Positions 43,883 to 54,020 are shown, numbered from the stretch's first letter. The stretch: DNA of 64,000 nt from Sinorhizobium fredii NGR234 (GCF_000018545.1 NC_012586.1:868001-932000), one strand, 5' to 3'. Notes: generated by a model from the letters alone, not told the origin. Program-made: numbers and translations.

Positions 43883-45775
43883 ATGGCTTCAAACCACTAT
43901 AGAGCGCCCGACACGTTGGTCGGTAGCCACCATGGGCCAGGGAAGACGGGCTTTTTGAACGCCAGGGACAGACAACAGCGCGCAGTCGACTCCGAGACGA
44001 TCACCGGAATCCTGCGACGCGTCATCGCCGAAAACGGCCGCGACCATATTCGCGGCTATGCTTTTGCCATCGCCTGTCTCATCGTCGTGGCGGCAACGAC
44101 GGGCTTCACGGCCTGGATCATGGAGACCGTGATCAATGAGGCCTTCGCCAACCGGCGGGCCGACATCGTCCTTGTGATCTGCGTTGCCATCTTCGGCGCG
44201 TTCGTGCTGCGCGGTCTTGCGACTTACGGGCAGGCGGTCGCGCTCTCGAAGATCGGCAACAACATCGTGGCGCGCTACCAGCGCCGCCTTTACGCCCACC
44301 TGATGGCGCTCAGCGTCGGCTATTTCCACGAGCATCGTTCGGCGCAGCTCGCCGCCAAGATCAGCCAGAACGTCAGCGGCATCCGCAACGTGCTCAACAT
44401 GACGGTGACCTCGATCGCCCGGGACTTCCTGACCCTGGTCGGCCTGGTCGGCGTCATGTTCAGCAAGGACTGGCTGCTTTCGCTGATCGTGTTCTTCGTC
44501 GCGCCGCCTCTGTTCCTTGGCCTGCGCTACATTTCCAAGCGCCTGCGGCTGGCGACCCGCGAGGCCGTCGAGGTGAACAGCCGCGTTCTCGGGGCGATGC
44601 AGGAGACGATCCCGGGGATCACCATCGTCAAGGCCTTCACGATGGAGAACGAACTGCGCCGCAAGGTGGAGACGATCATCGATCGGGCCGAAAACCGGGC
44701 GAACCGGATCGCGCGGCTGAGCGAGCGCACCGCGCCGATGACCGAGACCTTTGCCGGCCTGGCGATCTCCAGCGTGCTCGCCTATGCCGCCTTCCGAACG
44801 ATCTACAGCAATATCCCTCCGGGCGCCTTCTTCGCCTTCGTCACGGCGCTGCTCATGGCCTACGACCCGGCGCGGCGCCTGGCGCGGCTGCAGGTGTCGC
44901 TGGAGCGCGCCGCCGTCAACGCCCGGATGATCTACGAGATCCTCGACACGGTTCCGCATCAGCGCGACCGTCCCGACGCGACCGAGCTGAAGCTCGGCGA
45001 AGCGACCGTGGAACTGCGCGACGTGCGATTTGCCTACGGCAATGGCGAGGAAATCCTCAAGGGCGTCAGCTTCCGCGCCGAGGGCGGCAAGACGACGGCG
45101 CTGGTCGGCCCTTCCGGAGCCGGCAAGTCGACCATCATCAGCCTCATCCCGCGCTTCTACGATCCGGCGGCCGGCGAGATTTTGATCGATGGCCAGGACA
45201 TCGCCGGCGTCACCAAGCAGTCGCTGCGCAACGGCCTCGCCTATGTCTCGCAGCAGCCCTATCTCTTCGAAGGCTCGATCCGCGACAACATCCGCTATGG
45301 CCGGCCGGACGCCACCGATGCGGAGATTGAGGAGGCGGCGCGCCTCGCCTATGCGCATGATTTCATCCTGGCGCAGCCCGAGGGCTACGACACGCCGGTG
45401 GGCGAACACGGCGTCACCCTTTCCGGCGGCCAGCGGCAGCGCCTGTCGATCGCCCGGGCGCTGGTGCGCAATGCTCCCATTCTCCTTCTCGACGAGGCGA
45501 CCTCGGCTCTCGACACCGAATCCGAGGCGGCCGTGCAGAAGGCCCTCGAACAGGCGATGAGCGGGCGTACCGTGATCGTCATCGCCCACCGGCTCTCGAC
45601 CGTCGTCAACGCTGACAAGATCGTCGTGATGAAGGACGGCACGGTCGTCGAAGAGGGGTCGCATGAGGAGCTTGCGCGGCGGACGGACGGTCTCTACGCT
45701 CGTCTCCACAAACTTCAAGTTACGGTTTCGGAAACAACCGCGGGTGCGCCGGCTTATAGATCCGAGATAACCTGA
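43883..45775 (+). CDS. MsbA-like ABC exporter (fused permease and ATPase)
   Basis: The 630-residue protein has six membrane helices in residues ~55-330, then a nucleotide-binding domain with Walker A GPSGAGKST, signature LSGGQRQ, Walker B ILLLDEATSALD and H-loop IAHR. All ATPase motifs are intact. Homodimers of this type flip lipid-linked sugars or lipid A. The first ~30 residues (MASNHYRAPDTL) are polar and may not belong to the conserved protein; a later start is possible. The last ~15 residues (VSETTAGAPAYRSEIT) look atypical and precede a degraded region, so the 3' end may have been altered by an insertion or deletion. Confidence 0.9.
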   Translation: MASNHYRAPDTLVGSHHGPGKTGFLNARDRQQRAVDSETITGILRRVIAENGRDHIRGYAFAIACLIVVAATTGFTAWIMETVINEAFANRRADIVLVICVAIFGAFVLRGLATYGQAVALSKIGNNIVARYQRRLYAHLMALSVGYFHEHRSAQLAAKISQNVSGIRNVLNMTVTSIARDFLTLVGLVGVMFSKDWLLSLIVFFVAPPLFLGLRYISKRLRLATREAVEVNSRVLGAMQETIPGITIVKAFTMENELRRKVETIIDRAENRANRIARLSERTAPMTETFAGLAISSVLAYAAFRTIYSNIPPGAFFAFVTALLMAYDPARRLARLQVSLERAAVNARMIYEILDTVPHQRDRPDATELKLGEATVELRDVRFAYGNGEEILKGVSFRAEGGKTTALVGPSGAGKSTIISLIPRFYDPAAGEILIDGQDIAGVTKQSLRNGLAYVSQQPYLFEGSIRDNIRYGRPDATDAEIEEAARLAYAHDFILAQPEGYDTPVGEHGVTLSGGQRQRLSIARALVRNAPILLLDEATSALDTESEAAVQKALEQAMSGRTVIVIAHRLSTVVNADKIVVMKDGTVVEEGSHEELARRTDGLYARLHKLQVTVSETTAGAPAYRSEIT

Positions 45776-46189
45776 CAGGTAACATCTTTAGGCGCCGCCG
45801 AATCGCAAAAGAGGGAAAGCAGCCGTATCTCCGGTAGGGTGTGTCGCTTGGCAGCTAAAAGCGGTCTTCTGTCGCTTGCAGGAAATCGCGGCAAGCAGGA
45901 CACGAATCTTCAAGAACTTCAGCTCAGGTTGTCACCGCCGCTGACGATCGCCTGAAGGAGCTCGGGGTCTTCGTCGAGCAATTTGCGACCTAGTCGATGC
46001 GGAACACATGGGTCACGGTTGCCATCAGGCGGCCTCGCGCAAAGAGTCGCGTCAGGTGCATCGCATACCTCGCCCAAGACACGTCGCTAACGACGTCGTT
46101 AAACACGTGTCTTAGGCCATCAAGGCCCTATCCGGCAGGCGGTACCAATCGGACGGTTACGCTGAGGCATGAGGTGTCCACCAAAAATA
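45776..46189. other. Intergenic, degraded sequence
   Basis: No gene is recognised between the ABC exporter and the IS66 remnant. Confidence 0.4.
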
Positions 46190-46470
46190 GGTGGACGCTA
46201 GGTCGTGGAAGAAGGTCTACCTGCATCGCGAACCAATCGACTTTCGGGCTGGCATTAACAGTCTTGCTGTATTGGTTCAGGAGACAATACACTCGACCCG
46301 TTCGCGCCAGCGGTTTTTGCGTTCTGCAATCGCCGTCGCGACCGGATGAAGCTCTTGTTCTTCGATCGGTCGGGCTTTGTGCTGGTCCTGAAGCGGTTAC
46401 CGAGGACAGGTTCCGATGGCCCCGTCGCCAGGAGGTGGTCGTCACGCTTGTGGTTTTCAACCTCGAAGTT
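46190..46470 (+). pseudogene. IS66 TnpB remnant
   Basis: Fragments of the IS66 accessory protein are readable in three frames: VYLHREPIDFRAGINSLAVL, then RDRMKLLFFDRSGFVLVLKR, then TEDRFRWPRRQEVVVTL. Multiple frameshifts and missing flanks show a decayed copy unrelated to the IS66 at 53218. Confidence 0.8.
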
Positions 46471-46695
46471 CGACAGAGCCGCGCGGATCGTTGACAAATC
46501 TGCTCATTCACCCGTCTTCGGCCGATTTGACCGCGTTTGCTCTTTGACATTCGCATTTCTCTAGAAGTGTAACTCCGTTGTGTCTGCATGCTTCAGATAA
46601 GTACAGCGTTCCATCATTAAGAAATGATATAGTATTTGTAGAACTAAATAAAAGTATCGGAAAGATATCGTCTCTCCGCCGCTGGAGGGGCAGTC

Positions 46696-47327
46696 ATGAA
46701 AAAGTTTCTTGTGAAAACCGCGTTTGTCTCGCTGAGCTTGATCCCAGAGGTCGCCGATGCAGCTTTTCTCATGAGGCTGGGTGGAAATGCTTTTTCTCCA
46801 CCTGCCTTTTACGTGTTCTGTTCATGTGAAGCGTGGGTGTGCAGAACAGGCGGAGGAACGGCGGCAGTCGCCCTCGGCCTAGGGAGGCCAGTGAACTCAG
46901 CCAAGTCAATGTCGCGGTCAACGCCCGTATAAAGGAGCATAGCGACCGTGCGAATGTCGGCAAGGACGACGACTGGCGCGTACCGGCCAGATACGAAGAT
47001 TGCGAGGACTATGCCATTGCCAAGAAGCGCGAACTGCTAAAGTGTGGTTGGCCGGCCTCTGCCTTGTTGCTCACAGTCGCCCGTTTCCCCGGCGGCGGCC
47101 ATACGGTTCTGACGGTGCGGACCAGCGAAGGTGATCTGGTGCTCGACAATCAGACCAATGCGGTCAGAGACTGGTCGAGAACCACCCCCTACGTCTATCT
47201 GGCACGCCAGTCGCAGTTGGACGGCAGCCGCTGGGAACTGATTGAGGGGAGGAGCTGGTTCGGCGTTGAAGCGGCGCTCGACACTGCGGCGAATGCAAAT
47301 ATTCTCGCGTCGCGGGCGTACAAATAG
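46696..47327 (+). pseudogene. BTLCP (transglutaminase-like Cys peptidase), frameshifted
   Basis: The frame from ATG 46696 (MKKFLVKTAFVSLSLIPEV, ending ADA) is a signal peptide followed by the start of a secreted protein. Near 46880-46900 the conserved sequence moves to another frame and continues SELSQVNVAVNARIKEHSD, then YEDCEDYAIAKKREL (catalytic Cys), GGHTVLTVRT (catalytic His) and LVLDNQTN (Asp/Asn) to 47327. These are the motifs of bacterial transglutaminase-like cysteine proteinases (family C93). A homologue typically has about 200 residues, matching the joined length. It is inactive unless the shift is a reading error. Confidence 0.8.
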
Positions 47328-47485
47328 CGCGCTGTCGGCTGCACATTATCGTCTTCGGTGCCGATTCCGATGAAGCCGCCCCTTTGTTCCGAGATGATTG
47401 CGCCCCCGGATTCCGGGATGATCTCGCCCCCTTGAGGCTGGGGTCCTGCTGGCTGTAGTTGTTGTCAGTTGATCGTGGTCGCGTG

Positions 47486-48223
47486 TCAAGATTTCCGGCG
47501 CTGGTTTCGCCGTAAGCTTTCGCCGGATAGGTCGATGCGGTGGGCATTGTGAACGAGGCGGTCGAGGATGGCATCGGCATAGGTTGGATTGCCGATGATC
47601 TCGTGCCAGGCTGAGACCGGAAGCTGGCTGGTGATGATCGTCGAGCGGCGTCCGTAACGATCTTCGAGGATCTCCAGAAGATCGTGGCGCGCTTGCTCAT
47701 TGAGCGGTTCCAGACCCCAATCGTCAAGGATCAAGAGCTGGACGTGCCCGAGGGTTCGCTGCAGTCTTGCGTATCGACCGTCGCCGCGAGCCAAGGCAAG
47801 ATTGGCAAACAGCCGCGGCACACGCTGGTAGAGAACCGAGCGATCGTCGCGACAGGCTTTGTGCCCAAGCGCACAGGCCAACCAGCTCTTGCCGACGCCG
47901 GACGGCCCGCAGATCGCCAGGTTGTCGTGGGCATCGATCCAGTCGCCGCCGATCAGCTTCATGAACAGCGCGCGATCGAGGCCGCGTTCACTGCGATAAT
48001 CAACATCCTCCGGCACGGCCTGATGGCGCAGCTTGGCGAACCTCAGACGTGCGGCAAGCTTGCGATCGTAGCGCCAGCTCCATTCTCGCTCGAGCAGCAG
48101 CCCCAGCCACTCGGCATGGGACAATTGTTCGCTCTCGCCGTTGCTGATCAGTTCGTTGAACGCCTTGGCCATGCCGGTCAGGCCCATGGCGTTCAATTTA
48201 TCAAGGGTCGGGTGGGCAAGCAT
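47486..48223 (-). CDS. istB: IS21 helper ATPase IstB (element 1)
   Basis: The 245-residue AAA+ protein has Walker A CGPSGVGKSWLA and Walker [11 protein letters not shown], with sensor residues IITSQLP. It helps the IstA transposase choose and assemble on target DNA. It starts 11 bases after the istA stop on the same strand and looks intact, while its istA partner is split. Confidence 0.93.
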   Translation of the reverse strand: MLAHPTLDKLNAMGLTGMAKAFNELISNGESEQLSHAEWLGLLLEREWSWRYDRKLAARLRFAKLRHQAVPEDVDYRSERGLDRALFMKLIGGDWIDAHDNLAICGPSGVGKSWLACALGHKACRDDRSVLYQRVPRLFANLALARGDGRYARLQRTLGHVQLLILDDWGLEPLNEQARHDLLEILEDRYGRRSTIITSQLPVSAWHEIIGNPTYADAILDRLVHNAHRIDLSGESLRRNQRRKS

Positions 48224-49055
48224 AGGTCTTCTCCTCAGTGGTAATAGCGGGGACCGCGGATGTTGGAGTGGTGGATGGGTTCAGGTGAGGCTGTGCCGGC
48301 TGACGCTGGCGATCGGTCGAGATTGTTGTCGAGAATGGAGCGCACCGATCCATAGGTTCGCGCGCCGATTTCCAATGCCCGGCCGCACGCCGCATTGACC
48401 CTCTCGCGCTCGAAGGCTTTGACGAGGCGGATAATGCCCAGACAGGCTCTGTAGCCCTGTTCCGGATGCGGCCGATCAGCGAGAATACGTTCGCAGAGCA
48501 AGGTAACGTCCGATCCGATTGCCGATGCTTCGCGGCTAATGCGCTCGATCGTCCAGTCGGCAAAGCGGCGATGCGATGATGGCATGTGTTCGGGTGTTGT
48601 CGTGTGCTTGCCATTGCCACTCGAGCGTCGGTGGGCAGCGATGCGCTCACCTTTGTGGAAGATCTCGATGGTATTGGCGGTGATGCGCGCCTCGACCTGC
48701 TCACGGGCAAATCGGTAGGGCACCGAGTAATAATGTTTGTCGATATCGACATGATAATCGAGCCCGGCCCGGCGTATGCGCCATTCCGCAAAGACGTAGC
48801 GTTCGGCGGGCAGCGGCCGCAGAGCAGGATGGTCGATCTCTTCAAACAACTGCCGTCGCGTGCGCCCGACCCGGCGCAGAACACGGGTGTCGTTGAGATC
48901 GACGAGCAATTCACCAATCGCAGCATTGACGTCGGCAAGGCTGTAGAAGACGCGGTGGCGTAGCCGGCCCAGCAGCCAGCGCTCGACAATGCGAACCGCG
49001 GCTTCGACTTTTGCCTTCTTTCAAGTCCAGGACTGCAGTTCGTACTGACACTCAA

Positions 49056-49325
49056 GTGCGTATAGAGTTCGAGGTCACGCACCCGTTCCATCCGTGGCGC
49101 GGCCAGCGCTTCGTGTTGTCGACACGCAAGCAGAACTGGGGCGAGGATCGCGTCATGTTCTACGACGCGGATGGGCGGCTTCGCTCGCTGCTTGCGTCAT
49201 GGACGGACGTCGCTGCACCCGATGTTTTCATTCAGATCGCGGCCGGTAGGTCGTTCGTGCGTCCAGATGATCTGGCAACCCTAGCCGCATTGATCGAGCA
49301 AATCGAGCGCAGCCATGGCGGCTGA
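49056..49325 (+). CDS. DUF5372-like small protein
   Basis: The probable start is GTG 49056 (VRIEFEVTHPFHPW); the frame is open to the element's left end. The 89-residue product has THPFHPWRGQRFVLSTRKQNW and GRSFVRPDDLATLAALIE, features I associate with the DUF5372 family that sits next to recombinase genes; this label is from memory. It is beta-rich and soluble. Its position at the element's leading end suggests a role in recombination control or element stability, but this is unproven. Confidence 0.65.
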   Translation: MRIEFEVTHPFHPWRGQRFVLSTRKQNWGEDRVMFYDADGRLRSLLASWTDVAAPDVFIQIAAGRSFVRPDDLATLAALIEQIERSHGG

Positions 49326-49515
49326 ATGCGTGTCAGGCAATTTATGCCGATTATGTAAATCTAATTATGCCGAATCATACGGGCGCTCACAGCGATAATT
49401 GCCTCTACATTGTAGTTATATGCAGCATAAACAGCCATATCGCCCGGCGTCGTTAGGTTGACACGTTCTCTATCGAGGCGTAATTTGATTTACACCACTA
49501 GGAAGAGGTTATGCC

Positions 49516-50252
49516 ATGCCCAACGAGACCAAACGTGAGCGACTGCGCGAGCTCGGAGCACTCAATGCGCGGCCCGAAGCCGTCCGTGCACCCTGGTTTC
49601 GTGAGTCCACCTTCTTCGATCCTCTCGATCTCGTGCAGGTGAAGTACGAGATGCTGCGTCACGTCCAGGAGGATGGCGTCAACAAGGCCGATGCCGCCGC
49701 GCTTTTCGGTCTGTCGCGGCCAACCTACTATCAGGCCGAGGCCGCGTTCGAACGCGACGGCATTGCCGGCCTGCTGCCGCGCACCCGAGGGCCAAAGTCG
49801 GCCCACAAACTCACCGACGAGGTCATGCAGCTCATCGAGCAGAACCAGCATGCGGGCGCCCCGCTGCAGGCGCGCTCCCTGGCAGAACTGCTGCATTCGA
49901 CGCTCGGCATCAGTGTCCATCCCCGCAGCATCGAACGCGCGATCGCCCGTAAAAAAAAAACGGTGAGCCCCATGCACGCACCCCGGTGCTACCGCGCAGC
50001 TGCAAGGATTTCTACGAGACGCTGCGCACCGCCGTCCTTTGCGGTCAGGCCTGCGCCAAGGACATGGGCGCCATCGTTTTCCACGGCCTTTGGCAAGGGC
50101 TGGCGGTGCTGATCGCGCAGCCTCCCCCGCCGACGCATCGGCGGCTGGAATCACGGCCTACGGCTTCGGTCGCAGTGCACGATCGCCAGCTCGTGCACAT
50201 GCTCGCCAACATGGTGCTGGCAGCAGAGACCCGAGGGAACCATGTCTACTGA
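49516..50252 (+). CDS. Helix-turn-helix protein with A10 frameshift site
   Basis: ATG 49516 follows GAAGAGGTT. The first ~150 residues include MLRHVQEDGVNKADAAALFG and LSRPTYYQAEAAFERDGIAG, a helix-turn-helix of the kind found in IS481/IS3-like recombination proteins. At 49951-49960 ten A follow CGT. Read straight, the frame continues with a low-complexity tail to 50112. A -1 shift in the A run instead enters a frame that is open to 50252 and encodes CKDFYETLRTAVLCGQACAKDM, then RQLVHMLANMVLAAETRG, a well-formed second part. That frame overlaps the recombinase start by 11 bases. The longer fusion is likely the functional form. Confidence 0.7.
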
Positions 50253-52326
50253 CATCGCCATAAAGGTTGACGCCGACCATCTGCGGCGTGATGCATTCCT
50301 CTACGTGCGTCAGTCCTCGCTTCGTCAGGTGTTCGAGAACACCGAGAGCACCAAGCGGCAATACGCCCTGCGCGATCGCGCCGTGGCGCTGGGCTGGCCG
50401 ATCGAACGTGTCCACGTCATCGATAGCGACCTCGGCCTCTCCGGCGCGCAGTCGCAGGACCGCGACGGCTTCCAGCACCTGGTGAGCGAAGTGGCGATGG
50501 GACATGCAGGGATCGTGCTGGGGCTGGAAGTGTCGCGCCTGGCACGCAACAATGCCGACTGGCACCGTCTCCTTGAGCTGGCCGCCTTGTCGCGCACGCT
50601 CATCATGGACGAGGACGGCGTCTATGATCCGGCCTATTTCAACGACCGCATGCTGCTCGGCCTGAAGGGCACGATGAGCGAGGCCGAACTGCACATCCTG
50701 AAGTCGCGGCTGCAAGGCGGCATTCTCAACAAGGCGCGCCGCGGCGAACTCGAGATGCCGCTGCCGATCGGGTTGGTCTACACCCCTGACGCGCGGGTCG
50801 TGCTCGATCCCGACCGACAGATCCAGGACACGGTGCGGCTCCTGTTCGATACTTTCCGCCAGACCGGCTCGGCCTGCGCCGTCGTGCGCCGCCTGCGGGG
50901 CGAGAAGATCCTCTTTCCGCGGCGTATCCGTCGCGGCATCGGCAAGGGCGACGTCCTGTGGAACGAGATCGACCATTCCCGCGTGCTCCAGATCTTGCAC
51001 AACCCGCGCTATGCCGGCGCCTTCGCCTATGGACGCACGCGCACCGCCTACAATGCCAAGCTGAAGCCCGTGCAACTGCGCGTGGCGAGATCCGACTGGC
51101 AGGTACTGATTCCCGACGCCCACGACGGCTACATTTCCTGGGCCGAATACGAACGCAATCAGGCAGCCCTGGAACAGAACGCCACCGGTTTTTCACCCGG
51201 CCTGCGTGGACGCATGCCCCGCCAGGGCAGCGGCCTGTTGCAGGGACGGCTGCTGTGCGGCCGCTGCGGTGCACGCATGCGGGTCCATTACGAGCCGTTC
51301 GAGGGGCGGCTGCGCCCATATTACGTCTGCAACGAAGCCGTCGTGCGACACGCCGGCAAACACTGCCAATGGGTGCGCGGTGCTCCGGTCGACGAGGCGG
51401 TGAGCGCGCTACTGCTGGAGGTAATGGCGCCGGCAGCGATCGATGTCGCGCTTGCCGTGCAGCAGGAGATCACCCAGCGCGTGGAGCAGGCCGCGGCGCT
51501 GCGCGGCACGCAGCTGCAACGCGCCCGCTATGAGGCTGAACTGGCCCGCCGGCGCTACCTGAAGGTCGATCCGGACAACCGCCTGGTCGCCGACGCGCTG
51601 GAAGCCGACTGGAACGCACGGCTGCGCGACCTCGACGCACTCCAGCGCGAGCACGAGCGCCAGAACGAGGCCGACCACTCGCTGCTGGACGAGCCAGCGC
51701 AGCAGCGCATCAGGGCGCTGACCGCCGATTTCCCGCGCATCTGGAACGACGAGCGCACCGGTGCCGTCGAACGCAAGCGCATGCTCGGCCTTCTCATCGA
51801 AGACGTGACGCTGCTCGTCGACGATGAGGTCAACATCAACATCCGTTGGCGCGGCGGGCGCACGCAGAGCCTGTCGGTGGCCAGACCTCGGCCTATGTCG
51901 GTGATACGCAAGACGCCGGCACAGGTCGTGGCGTTGATCAACGAGCTGCTGGAGGCCACCAACGACCGGCAGATCGCCGCTCGTCTCAACGAACTCGGGC
52001 ATCGCAACTGGCGCGGCGAACCCTTCACGCCGAAGAAGGTCATGCTCGTGCGCCGCACCTATGGTTTGAAGAGCCGGTACGAACGGCTGCGCGAGGGCGG
52101 CATGCTCACCGGCGAGGAAGTAGCCCAGCAGCTCGGCGTATGCGAATCGACCGTTCACCAACTCGGGCGCAAAGGCACTCTCAAGCGTCATCGATACGCC
52201 AGCAACCATCGATACTTGTACGAACCGCCGGGCAACGTCAGACTCGAAAAAGGCGCCGGCAGTCGATATGGTGGCCGTCAACCCAGATTAATTGTCGCTC
52301 AACCACTCCAACAAGGTGCATCGTGA
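50242..52326 (+). CDS. Large serine recombinase
   Basis: The 694-residue protein has an N-terminal resolvase-type catalytic domain: YVRQSSLRQVFENTES holds the nucleophilic Ser, VLGLEVSRLARNNADW the conserved Arg residues. A recombinase domain follows (LFDTFRQTGSACAVVRRL), then a zinc ribbon (LLCGRCGARMRVHYE, then HCQWV) and a coiled-coil region near residues 410-490. The C-terminal 100 residues include another helix-turn-helix-like stretch (LTGEEVAQQLGVCESTVHQL). This architecture matches phage and ICE integrases that need no host factors. It is probably the enzyme that inserted the element. Confidence 0.93.
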   Translation: MSTDIAIKVDADHLRRDAFLYVRQSSLRQVFENTESTKRQYALRDRAVALGWPIERVHVIDSDLGLSGAQSQDRDGFQHLVSEVAMGHAGIVLGLEVSRLARNNADWHRLLELAALSRTLIMDEDGVYDPAYFNDRMLLGLKGTMSEAELHILKSRLQGGILNKARRGELEMPLPIGLVYTPDARVVLDPDRQIQDTVRLLFDTFRQTGSACAVVRRLRGEKILFPRRIRRGIGKGDVLWNEIDHSRVLQILHNPRYAGAFAYGRTRTAYNAKLKPVQLRVARSDWQVLIPDAHDGYISWAEYERNQAALEQNATGFSPGLRGRMPRQGSGLLQGRLLCGRCGARMRVHYEPFEGRLRPYYVCNEAVVRHAGKHCQWVRGAPVDEAVSALLLEVMAPAAIDVALAVQQEITQRVEQAAALRGTQLQRARYEAELARRRYLKVDPDNRLVADALEADWNARLRDLDALQREHERQNEADHSLLDEPAQQRIRALTADFPRIWNDERTGAVERKRMLGLLIEDVTLLVDDEVNINIRWRGGRTQSLSVARPRPMSVIRKTPAQVVALINELLEATNDRQIAARLNELGHRNWRGEPFTPKKVMLVRRTYGLKSRYERLREGGMLTGEEVAQQLGVCESTVHQLGRKGTLKRHRYASNHRYLYEPPGNVRLEKGAGSRYGGRQPRLIVAQPLQQGAS

Positions 52327-53301
52327 TGTCCGCTCCTTATCGCGCGGCCGGCGCGGTCGCGTCGGAAGAACAGCGCTTCCGTAATGCGCTGCCATGCCGG
52401 CATAGGTGCGATTGACCTGCGGATCAAAATGGCAGGCCTTGATGACGGCGACCTTGGCATTATCGGGCACCAGCAGCGCCGGCGCACCACCGAACGCCTC
52501 AAGCGCCAGCAGGTGGCATTCAATCCAGTCGGGAAGTGTTTCGCTCCAGCGAGCATGTGCGAATGACAGGCTCGATGCCCCGAGCACTGCCACGAACAGG
52601 TGCGCTTGCCGCGTCTTTCCCGACAATCGGTCGATGACCACTGTGACCGTGTCGCCGGCATAGTCGACGAACAGCTTTTCGCCGGCCGCATGGTCCTGGC
52701 GCATCGTCACCGGCAGCTTCAGGGCCCAAGCGCGATACAAATCGCAGTAGCGGCTGTAGCGATATCCATCGGGATGAAGGCCGATATACTCGTCCCACAG
52801 GATCTGCAGCGTCACATGCTTGCGTTTCAGTTCGCGATGAACATGCGCCCAATCCGGTTCAACGCTGCGCCGGTGACCGGTCTTCGTGCCGGCAGCTTTA
52901 TAGAGAGCCGCTTCCAACACCGCATCGCTGACATCGTCGCCCAACGGCCAGGAAAGTCTGGCACGCTCCAAACGGCGCAACGTCTCGCGCACGGTCGAGG
53001 GGGCCGCGCCAACGCGCACCGCAATCGACTTGTGGCCAAGCCCTTCCTCAAATCTGTATCTCAGAATCTCGCGGACACGCCGCATCTTTAGTCTCTCCGC
53101 TGGCATCCCGTTCCTTCCCCTCTGACACTGAAAGGAGGAACGTCTCACCAGCAGGACACCCCGACAAACGACCCCGTTCAGGGGGCGGCATCATCTCGGA
53201 ATCAGGGGGCAACTAATGTAACCGGCAAGGAGACCCCGTCTGGCGTAGGGGGTTGGCGGTCGGATATCGATAGCGCACGTTGTGAGCCGATGTGAGCTTC
53301 T

Positions 53302-53679
53302 ATGTCTGCACCTAGTTCTGGAACTAGAACCTTCCACATGATCGAAGCTGTCGCTGAGCGCCTCGAGGGTGCGCCACGGCAGCTTCGCCGGCGGTGGTCG
53401 GATGAGTTCAAATCGCAGGTGGTGGCCGAGGCGCTGGAGCCGGGCGCGAGCGTGTCGGCGATCGCCCATCGGATAGGCATTCGTCCGTCGCAGCTGTTCG
53501 CCTGGCGTCGTGACGCTCTGGACCATGCCGCCTCGCAGCGTTCGGCTGGCGAAGTCGCCTCGGCGCGCCCGGCTGCCCCGGTGATAGAGGTTGTCATTGG
53601 CGACATTGTCGTGCGCGCCGGCGCAGATGTCGACGAGGCGCACTTGCAGCGGGTGATCCGGGCGGTGCGTTCGGCATGA
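53302..53679 (+). CDS. tnpA: IS66 accessory protein TnpA
   Basis: The 125-residue protein has the TnpA helix-turn-helix (RRWSDEFKSQVVAEALEPGAS, then IAHRIGIRPSQLFAWRRDAL). The start could also be ATG 53338. Its stop overlaps the tnpB start by four bases. TnpA and TnpB are both needed for IS66 movement. Confidence 0.9.
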   Translation: MSAPSSGTRTFHMIEAVAERLEGAPRQLRRRWSDEFKSQVVAEALEPGASVSAIAHRIGIRPSQLFAWRRDALDHAASQRSAGEVASARPAAPVIEVVIGDIVVRAGADVDEAHLQRVIRAVRSA

Positions 53680-54020
53680 TCCCGTCCGGCGTGAAGGTGT
53701 TCCTGGCCAGTCATCCGGTCGACTTCCGCAAGGGCCCGGACAGCTTGCTGTCGCTGGTGCGGGATGCCGGCAGTGATCCGTTCAACGGCGCGCTATACGT
53801 CTTCCGGGCCAAACGGGCGGATAGAGTGAAGATCGTCTGGTGGGACGGCTCCGGGGTCTGCCTTTATGCCAAGCGGCTGGAAAAGTCGCAGTTCTGCTGG
53901 CCGCGGATCGGCCATAACCGGGTTCAGCTCAACCATGCCCAGCTTCTGGCGCTGGTCGATGGCATGGACTGGAAGCGGGTTCGAGCCGTGCCGGTCAAGC
54001 CGCCGGAGATTGTTGGGTAA
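53676..54020 (+). CDS. tnpB: IS66 accessory protein TnpB
   Basis: At 114 residues it has the TnpB motifs VFLASHPVDFRKGPDSLLSL, DPFNGALYVFRAKRADRVKI and WWDGSGVCLYAKRLEKSQF. It is complete. It is coupled to tnpA by ATGA overlap and followed by tnpC after 74 bases. Confidence 0.93.
   Translation: MIPSGVKVFLASHPVDFRKGPDSLLSLVRDAGSDPFNGALYVFRAKRADRVKIVWWDGSGVCLYAKRLEKSQFCWPRIGHNRVQLNHAQLLALVDGMDWKRVRAVPVKPPEIVG

Larger units (their letters stand above)
49018..52338. mobile_element. Serine-recombinase mobile element inserted in istA
   Basis: The element is bounded by CCTT at 49014-49017 and 52335-52338; deleting 3321 bases restores istA precisely. It carries three genes in one direction: a small DUF5372-like protein, a helix-turn-helix protein with an A10 frameshift site, and a large serine recombinase whose stop lies 12 bases from the right end. 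No terminal inverted repeats are seen, as expected for serine-recombinase integration through a short core. The 4-base match could instead be a target duplication. Confidence 0.85.
48235..53106 (-). pseudogene. istA: IS21 transposase istA split by the serine-recombinase element
   Basis: The 5' part (53106 to 52339) encodes the helix-turn-helix (RFEEGLGHKSIAVRVGAAPS) and much of the DDE domain (EKLFVDYAGDTV, then LVPDNAKVAV), ending at RPRRPRD. The 3' part (49017 to 48235) resumes at [17 protein letters not shown], with the third acidic residue, and runs to the C-terminus. Joined at the shared CCTT, the length is 4872 minus 3321, that is 1551 bases or 516 residues, the same as IstA of element 2. 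So the gene was intact before the insertion. Confidence 0.9.

Noticed and set aside
43889..45718. A 609-codon minus-strand frame opposite the ABC exporter
   Set aside because: The exporter has all ABC motifs in the other strand; the reverse product is low-complexity Arg/Asp-rich.
46190..46470. Part of the IS66 at 53218
   Set aside because: Its TnpB sequence differs from the intact copy and it lies outside that element's borders.
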